64,000 nucleotides of DNA from contig CM019697.1 in the NCBI GenBank assembly GCA_009760885.1, positions 32,800,096 through 32,864,095 on the forward strand. Reading direction: 5' to 3'. This document shows, piece after piece, positions 1-11,900 of the stretch (positions are counted from its first letter, which is position 1; each line of letters starts with the position of its first letter). The notes under the pieces are model-generated. The model searched no databases. It had not been told where the DNA came from and saw only the letters and a program-made list of their open reading frames with translations. Source of the DNA: Achatina immaculata (taxonomy: Eukaryota > Mollusca > Gastropoda > Stylommatophora > Achatinidae). Both the position numbers and the translations under genes were made by a program.

Positions 1-2436
1 GATATCCAACCAGAGAAAGAGCGTACAGTGCGCATTGACCCACAGAAAGAAGAGGAACAAGTCAGAAAAGTGGAGGTCATGGATGCACCAATCACACGCA
101 GCGAGTTAGACCTAGCAGTCAGTAAATTGAAACCAAGGAAATCACCAGGACCAGATGGAGTGTCCAATGAAATGATCAAGAACCTGGGAATGGCAGTAAT
201 GAGAAGGCTGTTGGATATTTTCAATATGTGCTGGAGCACAGGTAAGTTACCTCAAATCTAGAAGGAAGCAAGCATGGTACCACTGCTAAAGCCAGGGAAA
301 AACAGTGATACTGCCTCCAGCTACAGGCCAATCAGTCTCACTAGCTGCCTATGCAAAACGATGAAACGCATCATTGACCTGAGGCTAAAATGGTACCTAG
401 AAAGTGAAAACCTTCTCGTTCCACAACAAGCAGGATTTAGGCAATACTATAGTACGGAAGATCAAGTGACCTATCTCTCTCAAGAGATTGAGGATGCATT
501 CCAAGAGAAAAACCTTGTACTAGCAGTGTGGATAGACCTAAAGAAAGCCTTTGATAAAGTATGGAAAAAAGGTCTGCTGTGGAAACTAAGAAACTGCAAT
601 GTGAATGGAAGACTGTACAACTGGATAAAGTCCTATTTACACAATAGAAGAGCTAGAGTAGTAATGGATGGACACAAAAGCCAGAAAGTACTTCTGCGAC
701 ACAGTGTACCACAAGGAGGAGTCCTTTCGCCTACACTATTCCTTGTATTCATTAATGACCTGGTCAAGGAACTTCCCTATGGAATCAAAGCGGCACTGTA
801 TGCAGATGATCTGGTCATGTGGTGTACAGATGAAAATGCGACAGTTGCTACACAGAGACTCTAAAGAGCAGCAGACATCTTGACATCATGGACAAACAAA
901 TGGTGTGTAAGTATCAACACAAAGAAATCAAGTACCACTCTGTTCACTCTCTCATCTAAACAGAAAGCAGGTAAGATCTTTGAAATATCCTTAAGGATGG
1001 ACAACCAACCCACTTACTTAGGAGTGACTCTTGACTCAAAACTGACTTGGAAGCAACACATCAACAGTGAAGAAGCAAAAGCCAGAAGAAAACTAGCCAT
1101 ATTAAGAAAATTAAGTGGAACCACATGGGGAGCTAGTGAAAGAATCCTCAAGAATGTATATCAGCAAAGTATTCTACCATATTTAGAATATGGCTCAACA
1201 TCTTGGTGCACAGCATCAAACACTACGCTGTATAATCTAGACGAGGTTCAAAATCAACAGATTATCACAGGTGCCATGAGGTCCACACCAACAGCAGAAA
1301 TGCTGAAAATAGTTGGTGTTCAAGTGCTAAAGGAACGTAGAGACACAAATGTCATGACCATGGGAGAGAAATTCCTTAGCTCTGTAAGCCATCCCCTGAA
1401 GAAGAGATTCAATAACTTGGCATAAAGCCGGCTTAAAAGAAGCAGCTTCATTCTCCAGGCCAAGCATATGCGTAAGCTGATACCTGACCTTCCAACTGTA
1501 GTCGCTCCATTATCATCTGTACCAGAGCATACACCATGGAAAGAAGTAGATTATACACAAATAACTATTCAGACTGAAGTGAAAGGTGTGCAGAATGGTG
1601 AGATGCAAAGCAGCCTTGTAAGATCAACAGCCACACTTAGTGTGCTAGATGACAAATATCCATGTGACACCTGGATACGTGTGTATACAGATGGATCTGC
1701 ACACAATGCCATAAAGAATGGAGGGGCAGGAGCACATATTGAATATCCAAACAACACCACTGACAAGATTTCCATACCCACTGGACAATACTGCAACAAC
1801 TTTGATGCAGAAGTTAGGGCAATTATTGCTGCAGTTGAAAAACTATCAGACTCCAGAATTGATACATGTCCTGTAGTAATTCTCACAGATGCAAGATCAG
1901 TACTGGAAGCTCTTCAGTGCAACAAACTACCAGACCTTAAGGATGCCTTGTCAAAAATTGGCTTACAACATGGAGTCACTTTGCAATGGATTCCCTCTCA
2001 CTGTGGGATACCAGGCAATGAGAAAGCTGACCATCTGGCCAAAGAGGGCACTGAAATGGAGCAACCAGACATACCAATCACCTATAATCAGAAGAAAAGC
2101 ATGATAAAAACCTACAGGAAGCCACAAACACCACCACATGATGACTATCACATGCTAAACAGAAAGGAACAAGTCACCATCTTCCGTCTCCGAACAGGAC
2201 ACACCCGACTCCGAAGTCATATGTATACAAAGTTTAAGGTTGGTACTATTAATCTATGTACATGTGCCCAGGTGCCCCAAACTGTGGAACATATCCTCCA
2301 GAACTGCACCAACTATGAAACACTGAGAAATAATTACTGGCCCAGTGAAACCACTAAAGAAGATAAGCTCTATGGTTCCATACATGACTTACAAAAAACA
2401 GTGAAATTTATCCAAGAGACAGGACTGCAGGTATAG
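1..2436 (+). pseudogene. I-type LINE (RT + RNase H), 3' part, broken
   Basis: This is the open frame of a non-LTR retrotransposon that enters from the left window edge. The RT domain shows KSPGPDGVSNEMIK (fingers), IDLKKAFDKVW (first catalytic Asp) and YADD at 799-810. An RNase H domain follows, with TDGSA (Asp at 1690), Glu at 1810, TDARS (Asp at 1888) and SHCGIPGNEKADHLA (His 1999, Asp 2029), so the full D-E-D-H/D set is present. A Cys/His cluster (CTCAQ...HILQNC) closes the protein. Three in-frame stops at 259-261, 862-864 and 1423-1425 interrupt it, yet the frame never shifts, so decay was by point substitution. RT followed by RNase H is known from the I group of LINEs; the exact clade is not assigned. 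A second copy lies at 45935-47590 on the minus strand. The element sits in a BMS1 intron, antisense to the gene. Confidence 0.93.
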
Positions 2437-2451
2437 ACAGACAATGCGAAC

Positions 2452-2475
2452 GAAGAAGAAGAAGAAGAAGAAGAG
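2452..2475 (+). repeat. (GAA)n tail of the I-type LINE
   Basis: About eight GAA units directly follow the LINE 3' UTR. The second copy ends in (TTC)n at 45935-45949, which is the same tail read on the other strand. The tail therefore belongs to the element and replaces poly(A). Confidence 0.85.
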
Positions 2476-2798
2476 TGTCCCCAGACCAGTACCTGTGGAA
2501 CCACTTCCCCTTCCACATTTCAGATTTCATGGCCAGCTGCAGAGAGAGCCAGCCTTTCCATGACAACCATGCTGTTCACCATATTTCCTTCTGCTGATCA
2601 TTTATCTCACGATTCATTCCCTAAAAATGGGCATGCGTGTTTTCAGCATGACGTTACAAATGCCAGTAGTGCGCAAGACCTTGACCGAAAATTATGGTAC
2701 AGAAAAAATGTGATGAATTTTTGACTCACTGTAACAAAAGTAAAACTCTGACCAAGATTTATGCGTGATAAAGTCTTCTCACAACACACTTCACTTAC

Positions 2799-2929
2799 TT
2801 CTTCCTGTCAAAATCAGCTCCTGATATGGCAGGACCCCCTTTAAAGATTGATATCTGACTCTCTTTCATCTTCTCATCCACTGGTTTCAAGCTCTCCATC
2901 AGAACAGCTACAAGCCCCGAAGGTTTGTT
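2799..2929 (-). CDS. BMS1: BMS1 exon 8
   Basis: The acceptor is ctgtcccag and the donor gtaagt. The exon has 43 codons plus 2 bases and includes LVAVLMESLKPVDEKM and QISIFKGGPAISGADFD. These match the segment of BMS1 after the YDKDAVYID block. It joins exon 7 in phase 0. The next exon must lie left of the window, beyond the I-type LINE that fills the intron. Confidence 0.9.
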
Positions 2930-5900
2930 CTGGGACAGGAAAAAAGAACATGCTCTAAACCTCTCTCTAGCATATGGAGTCAAATACTGATAAACAGATG
3001 ACAAAGATGATATAGTCACATGCTGATAAACAGAAAGACTGATACAGAGTTAAATACTGATAAGTAGATGACATCGAATGATCCAAATTCAAATACTGAT
3101 AAACAGATGACAAAGATGATATAGTCACATGCTGATAAACAGAAAGACTGATACAGAGTTAAATACTGATAAGTAGATGACATCGAATGATCCAAATTCA
3201 AATACTGATAAACAGATGACAAAGATGATATAGTCACATGCTGATAAACAGAAAGACTGATACAGAGTTAAATACTGATAAGTAGATGACATCGAATGAT
3301 CCAAATTCAAATACTGATAAACAGATGACAAAGATGATATAGTCACATGCTGATAAACAGAAAGACTGATACAGAGTTAAATACTGATAAGTAGATGACA
3401 TCGAATGATCCAAATTCAAATACTGATAAACAGATGACAGACTGATACAGATTCAAATATTGATAAACATAGTCAAATACTAATAAACAGGTGACATCAA
3501 ATGATAAAGTCAAATAAACAGATGACAGACTGATACAGATTCAAATACTGATAAACATGGTCAAATACTAATAAACAGATAACATCAAGTGATAGAGTCA
3601 AATACTGATAAACAGATGATGAAGACTGATATAGTCACATACTGATAAACAGATGACAGAGATTGATACAGAGTCACATACTGATAAACAGATGACAAAC
3701 AAAGAGTACACAAGACAAATACTGATATAGTACACCAAAAAAAACAGTGCTGGGTAAATGATCACTAAGCACCAAAAGAACTCTAAGGCTAACCTCTTCT
3801 GGAGTGTTTTGTGTCCTGATGTCAATATAGACAGCATCCTTGTCATAGACAATGCCACCTACACCTGACATAGGAGCATATATAACCCTTTCCCTCTTGT
3901 TCAGAGACCTACGCTTTTCCATCTGTGGGGTGGGGCACGGGTCTGGCAGGAAGGACATATTCTTTATCACATAGTCACCAGCACCTGATGGGATATAACA
4001 ACGAAAAAAATAAAACTCTTAATACATCCACAGCTCATTTTCCTTCTTAATTAAAAATGCCGCTTTTAGGACATTTATAATTACAGCCATAGAATAATTC
4101 TTCTTATCTTCCTGCCAAACAGCAACTTCCATGAGATCAACCTAACAGAGCAGTTCACCTGTTCTTTACATAACTCATGTCATCATTGCACACAGAAGAA
4201 AAAAAAAAGAAAACCTTGCATGGCATTATTTCATTATTTCAACTAGGGCTGATTAGAATGATGACACACAGAGGCTGTTTTTTTTTTTTTTAACTGTAAG
4301 ATGTATGTATGCTGTTTAACCAGAACGATAACAAGTATACTGCTTAGTTACAAAGATGATACACAAACTGTTTTTTTTAATTACTTGAATGATACAGGAT
4401 GTTTCAGCCAATTTTTGTCAATTATGATTCAATGACACACTACAAAGAAAGTACATAGCTCAATGTAAGTGTCAGTGAAACAATCATCAAATGGTACTTT
4501 TTTTAAAAACAATATGGTGTGACATCATTCAAAAATAGTGCTGCCACTAGCGTCATAGTAGAAACCTTCAGTCGTGGAATGGTTTCTGCAAACAAATTCT
4601 GTTGTCACAGTCCAGCACAGGTTCAAAAGTGATGACTCCTCCCTCCGTGAACTGAGACAGAGACGACAATCTCTTCAAGCATAGTGGTTCCAATAGGACA
4701 GAGCTAAGCCTCACGCCACTTCAGAGGTCCTGGAATTTCTGCACTCAAATTCCAGCACCACAATCTTTGGGCATCACTTGTTTCCCACAGCAATTCCAGT
4801 GCCGATTCTCTTGGCCACAGTGCAGTCAGGATTTCAATTTATATGACTGCTCCCTCTGGGGTTATCTAAAAGACAAAATGTTCAGCAGTTCTCCCTGAAA
4901 TCTGACTGAAATGAAGGAAAGCAACACAGACAGTTATGCACAAGTCACAAGTACTTTACGGAGTTTGACCAGACTGTCAAGCTCTGCTGCTGGCCTAGAG
5001 ATGGACTTCCTTGCACTCATGACACTCCCATATGTGCTCAGCCTTTAATCTCAGTGTTGTTCGCTGTGTGTGTTGGGTGACAGTGCCAAATGCACTGAAC
5101 TTTGTACTGCATCTTCAAGCAGATCAAGAGTCCCAAGTAGCTCATATCAAGCATAGAACATCATTTACAAAGTTACCCATATGTGAAAATCCTAATCCTT
5201 GCTTGTTACTCTGACACTGGTTTCATATAAATTAAATTCACTTTTGCCAATGTACTGTTAAGCTGAAATTGATAACTGACTGAAATACCATGTAGAATAC
5301 AAATTGTTAAGATATAATGATAAAATGTATTTTGTTTATATAATCCAACACATTATGAAAACATTTAGGCAGTTTGCTTCAAGATACATTGAATAAGAGG
5401 AAATAAAATCCTGTACCAGCTATATGAACCATAGACTTCGTTTTCATGTGTGTCCCCCTCACAAAGCCATACAGACTGACTGTACGGTCACATTTGGGAT
5501 TCTGTCTGATATTTTCAGGATTTGTAATATCCTCAATTCTGAAAAAGCAAAAAATTATTAATGTTCCTTATTATGAATGGATGATATGACATGTCAACCT
5601 ACTAAGCCTAGATCTTATCTCCCTAGTGCCAGATTTTGTTCTTATCTCCTTTACAGTTAATCTTGTTCTCATCTCTCTAGTGCAGATTTTGTTCTCATCT
5701 CCCTAGTGCAGATTTTGTTCTCATCTCCCTAGTGCAGATTTTGTTCTCATCTCCCTAGTGCAGATTTTGTTCTCATCTCTCTAGTGCCAGATTTTGTTAT
5801 CATCTCCCAACTAGTGAATTTTGTTATCATCTCCCAACGAGTGAATTTTGTTCTCATCTCCTAACTTGTGAATTTTGTTCTCATCTCCTAACTAGTGAAT

Positions 5901-8900
5901 TTTGTTATCATCTCTCAACTAGTGAATTTTGTTCTCATCTCCCTAGTACCTCAGACTGTTAGCTCTCTTTTAAAATGTGGTGATAAGTACAAATACAGTG
6001 TTGACTAGAAAGTGTCTGAAGAGCTTCTTGACAGGTTCCACTACCCTCATATTCTCAGTAAACCCTGCCCCACTAACAGACTGAAGGGGCACACCAACCT
6101 GTCACAAGGAGCATCATGGTATGAAATAGTTAATTGGCCCCAAGATCTGTGCCTTTATTCTAGTACACTCATCTTTACTTCCACTACAATTAGTCTATGG
6201 AATTATTCTCCATTGCTTTATACTTGCACATTACAGATTTCAGCACATAAAAGGGAGTTTTTTTGTTTTTTTTTCTTAAAGTCTCCCTTATTAATCTGAC
6301 CATTTTTCAATTTCTTGTTTCTTGCAATTTATTTGTGCTCTTTACAAAAGACCTTCAGCTTACAGCAAAAAAAAAAAAAACTAAAAAAGATTTATTACAA
6401 GTCTTTTTCTTAACCTTTTTCTTTTCTCTTTCTTTGCCCCTCAAAGGCAATAAAAGCTTTATTATGGGTTGTGAGGTTTTTCCCCTTAAAGGTTTTACTA
6501 AGTATTCAGTCATCAAAATCTTTTTCAAAAGGCATCTTGTTTCAAAGGTTTCTGTAACTATAAAATTATCCCAGCTTGCCCCCAAAGGTTTCTGTAATTA
6601 ACCATCTGCTCTTTTCACAAACTTTTTTTAAAAAACTATCCAATCATTTCAAGTTTTTTCACAAGGTTTCTTCAACCAGCCAATCATCTCAACTTTTCCT
6701 AAAGAGCCATTTAACTAGCCAATTATCACAACTGTCTATTTTATGTCTATAATTTTCTACTATTATCTATTTAGCTCCCTCTAAAATTAAATATTGTTAT
6801 ATGAGAACGAGTACAACACTACAACGCTTTGTGATGCAACGAAACTCACCTGTCTGCCAACACATACGGATGTGAGGCTCTCCAAATCAAAGGTACTATT
6901 TTCATAACCGAGATAAACCGACACAGATTGTGAATCTCATTCGGAAGATATTCTCCATTGACCAGCATTGACAAATAAAATAAACGTGCACCCTGAGGAA
7001 AGGAAAATATGGGCACTAACACCGTATCCATATGTGTCTCTAAGGCATGAGGGGATTACCTTTACCTTTACCTGAGAAAAGTATGAAATAACTCTCAAAG
7101 TGCATACATACAAACTGTATTAATCATGCAATAATTTGAACCCTTTCACTGCTACATACTCTACACATTAGATGACCTCATGTAGTACTAAAAATGGGCT
7201 AATGGCAGTGTTCCTCAAATGCCAAGTTGCAGGGCAACCTGCAGCATGCCTTATGGCACAACAAGGTTACGAGGTTTTATTTATTTATTTTTGTTCCTAT
7301 TTATACAAACATATTTGAACAATGACATTTTAACTCTTCCCATGCCAAGATCGATATAGCAAGGACTTCCAGTTAGTGAAATCTTGCCAACCTCGACATA
7401 GCGAGGTTTGGTTTGTTTCAATGTAAAAACTGGTGTAACTTTCTGATTGTAAACAGTTTAGTGCGCATGTCAAGTGACCCTTGTCGCCATTTTGAAAGCG
7501 TTATTAACAACGGAGGTCAAATGGCTGTCAAAGTTGATGTTTTGATCGAAAACATTCAACTTTTGTGTGACTTCAGAGGCAAACATGGACCCCTATGAAC
7601 AGACCACTGTTTGTGATTGTACTCCAAGTAGATCTAGACTATTAGATGGACTGGAGAAGTAGTTAGAAGGTTATTTCAGACATTATGTATGCAACATATC
7701 ATCACACGATGAGTTCGGATACACTGACAAGTCAATCTAGACATCACAGATAGTACATAGTGTAAAAAGTGTAGATCTAGACATCACCCGGACAGTAGTA
7801 CACAAATATCAGATAAAATCATCATGCTGCATATTTTTTCCTAAAAAAAAAAACTCTTCATTTATAAAATCTTACATTTACAGGTATTTTAATGCGTAAT
7901 ACGTATACTTTTTAACGTGGAAATAATTTGTTACATTCACTTTTACAATTATCCCCTATACATATCAAGACCCGCGCTTTCTGTCTAGCACAGACGGGAA
8001 TGTCCTCATTTTTTTCTGCAGCACGGAAGGAGTTAAAGCCATATATATAAGCAACATTGGGTTATTTTGCTGCAAATTCTAACTAAAGTGTCATCAATCA
8101 ATCAACCACCAGTAATACAAAAATAATTACACCATCAAGTACAGTGAGGTATTTGGGTTAAAGTGACTGACATTAAGAACACAAGTGTGCCATGAACAGA
8201 AATTGCATTTGTCAAGGGTGCAAAAGTCTGAGAACCTCTGCTCTATGCTGACACAATGGTATGAGTTAGCTAATCCACAGTAAAGAGTCAGTCAGTCATT
8301 TCCATGTCCCTTGCCGAACTTTGCCTTGCTAACAGCTCTCTTGTAGGCCTCTCGGTTGTAAGCAAGATGCCCTGCTGCTGATGTGTCTATTTGCAGATTA
8401 TCAATGATGTCTTGCAGTAAAGAGTACCAAATACATATCACTTGATATATTTTTAGCACAAAATAAACAACATCTTAATGTACCAGTAATGCACTGACAA
8501 AGGAAATTATCAGGAAGAATAAATACTATCAAATGCAAGGGATACAAAGTGAATCAGTTGACACTGCTCTTTCCTGTCACAACTAGGTGGCTGGTCATCC
8601 TGCTGAAATCAGCAGCTCAAGTTGTGGTCATTCTCTCACTATCTTTCTCTCTTTCACATCCCAAGCGCTTTATCTACTTTTTTTTTTCAAATATCTTAAC
8701 ACATCCATTTCTGCAAAAGGGGAACTTGGCACATTATTTACCAGCATATGGTACTTCACGGACTGAGATACAAACCTTATATAACTCTACTTCAAATCTA
8801 TTTTTGAGCTGTTTCTTGCGTTTACGAACGCCCTTGTTGTCCTTGTAAAGATCCAGATGATTCAAGACACCCATACAGCGAGGGAAGCCAGTGGCCTGGC

Positions 8901-11900
8901 AGATGTTGAAGAACTCAAAGATCTCCATCTCAAACCCCTGCTTAGCATCCACCATCAGTAAAGCCTAATGGGAAGATAAATATGACACAAACACATACAT
9001 ACATTACGCTTGCCTATTAATAGACTTTATGAATGCTTCTTTCCTTATCACCCTTTTTTTTTTCATGCCATGCTAGTCATGCTATATCTGCAGCTCCACT
9101 GCCCCAACAGAGTCTGCCATCTTCTCCACTTAAGTTAGAGTACCATAGCTTTTCTTTCAGGTCCTCTCCCTTGGGGCAGATCTGTGCTCGGAGGTTTCAG
9201 TAGACAGGTCTGCAGGCTATATGCCACAGCCGCAGGAACATTCGCTTGTGGGTGATATTTTAAGACGACAGAGGTAGCTCAGGAGCCCGTCTTTCTCATT
9301 AAATTTAGTTCATACGCTTCAAACTTCCAAAGAACCTTAACTTTACCACTACCAAACAACACCCAACCCCAGACAAACATATTTCTAATTAGCATGTTTG
9401 CCAGGTTTTACTGGGAAATAACCTATTTTTACCACCAGCCCACCCCCCTGTTACCACCAGCCTATCACACGTCTCCATTTAAATATTCTATACACTCTAC
9501 CACACACACTCTTGGACACAGCTTCTTGTAAGTCACAGCTAAGTGCTCCATTTTTTTTAACATTACTATTTGCTGTATAGCATTCATGTGAATTTATAGT
9601 TTATCTTCTTTCCCTATTTCTTTGTCTTGTACGTTCTCGTACGATTAAGGTGTAAACCCAAACATCACAATTGTGTGATTGTTAATTAATAAAGCTGTTT
9701 CTACTTTTTTCTTAATAAAAAAAAAGAGGGGGGGGGGGGAATTTTTCAAAGAATGCGAAATTCTGATTAAAGTTCATACCAAATCAGCCACTTTGCCAAT
9801 GTCAATCATGCAGTTTATATCATTATTGCACTCAATGAAGGTCAGTCGTCGATTTTTGCCTGAAATAAAACAAAACGTAATAGTTACAAAACAAAAAATA
9901 TACCTTTTAAATTAGTTCTTTAATGGCTGTTACAGCTATACAGCTTCATGTAATATCCATACTGAATATCAAGGCTATGATGTTTAAATACTCGGCATCA
10001 AGTGGAATGAATTCAAGAACAATGCAGAGATAAGACAGATGACTGAACAACAACCAGTCTCACGGGTGATCAGGAAAAGGAGATGGACATATGTTGGCCA
10101 CTTGATGAGAAGAAATGAGCAGAGAATCCCAAAACAAGCTATCAAGTGGAACACAACAGGCCGAAGAAAAAGGGGCAGACCGCGTGAAACTCTGAAGAGA
10201 ACATTATTAAGAGAGGCCAAGTTAACAGGCATAAAATCCTTTGTTGAGGTTGAAAGACTCGCCGAAGACAGGAAAAATTGGCGAACTACTTTGCGAGCCC
10301 TATGTGACGTCTAACGGCACGGGAAAGATATAAGATGTTTAGCACAAGTGAAAAACATAGATAAATGTTTTTAGTAACACACAATAATTAGTGTGTAGGT
10401 ATACAACTATTCACAAAACGCTGAAATGTCACAACTTTACAACTGTTAAATAACAAAGCTATTCCTTTTTCTCCTAGTTTGTATATTTAGATAAATGTTA
10501 TATCTCACAACCCAACCATAAGGTACCTGCAACAACTGTGACTGGCCCTTGAATGTCAGTCAGTCGCTGCTTGGTGAAATTCTTAACCAGACACCTCAAC
10601 AAGGTTGATTTGCCGACTCTGGGAGGTCCAACAACAGCAACAACAATTGGGGGTGGTTCTTCTGGGGACCTGTCAACTTTCGGAACGTGCTGTTTCTTTG
10701 TTTTGATGTCTGCGGTCCTGCAAAGTTTAAAAGATACTTCCAAGATCTCAAATGAATGTAATTAATACAGGTAGCATTTATTTTAATACATAAATATAAG
10801 AAAATACGCTACCGAAGCCTGCATCACAAGATGATAATTCCCAGTCAGAAGATGCAAGCACAAGGAAGCTGACACTTGCAACATATACAAAATGTATAAA
10901 TTAGGAAAAAAGTAGAAACAGTTTTATTACTTAACGACCACAAAGTTGTGACGTTTTAGCGTGAGCCTTAATCAAACAAACAAATACAGGACGAAGAATT
11001 GGAGAGAGGAGATAAAGTATAGATTCACATGAATCCTATTTTTAAAAAATAAATAAATAAAATGAATAGAGCACTTAGCTTGAACAGATATATAGACTGT
11101 TCATCGTCAATTTAGAAATGTCTTGAAATAATATGGAGCATTTCTGACATACGTCTATTTTTTAAAAATAGGATTCATGTGAATCTATACTTTATCTCCT
11201 CTAATTCTTTGTCCTATATTTGTCTGTATGTGTTGAACATTCTTGTGTTGTTTTCCTAGTCAGGAGGATGCCACTCAGATAAGTGATGTCATTTTATTTG
11301 TATGATTAAGGCTCACACCGAAACGTCACAACTTTGTGGTCAGTAAGTAATAAAACTGTTCCTACTCTTTTTCCTAGTTCATACATTCTGGTATTACAGC
11401 TTTACTGCAGTGCTTCGTGTATAGGTGTATACTTATACACTAATTATCTTGCAACATTTACAATGCTTGATGTTGCTGTGGCCAGTTCTGCAAATCTCTG
11501 AGAAGAGATTATGATTATTCTTCGAGCAGCTGCTGAATACACTGAGGTTCAATGCCAAGGACAAAAAATGTCTCCATTCCTCTCTGTTCTTGATCTTTTC
11601 ATGCCAACTGTTGACTGCTTGCATGTTGTCTTGCAATTGTTGTCTAGGTTTACCTCTTGGTCTAACCCCTTTCATCACTTGTCTGTCTCCTCCATTCTCT
11701 CTAAATGCCCGAGCCAGCTCAGTCTGTTGTTCTTCATAATAGCTGTTATAAGATGAGAGTTAAACAATGTGTAGATTTATTTGTTACTTCTTATCTTCCG
11801 CTGCTGTATCAAGATGATGCTTGGCAAACCAAAGAAGCCTCAATACCATCTTCTTAGACAAAATGTGCCAATAAATACAGATCTTCCTCTCATTTTTATC

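Noticed and set aside
1569..2151. Minus-strand frames of 62-105 codons
   Set aside because: Antisense of the RNase H region of the I-type LINE. No domain of their own.
2981..3440. CRISPR-like array (regular direct repeats)
   Set aside because: The 109-bp units are contiguous with no unique spacers, and the context is a eukaryotic intron.
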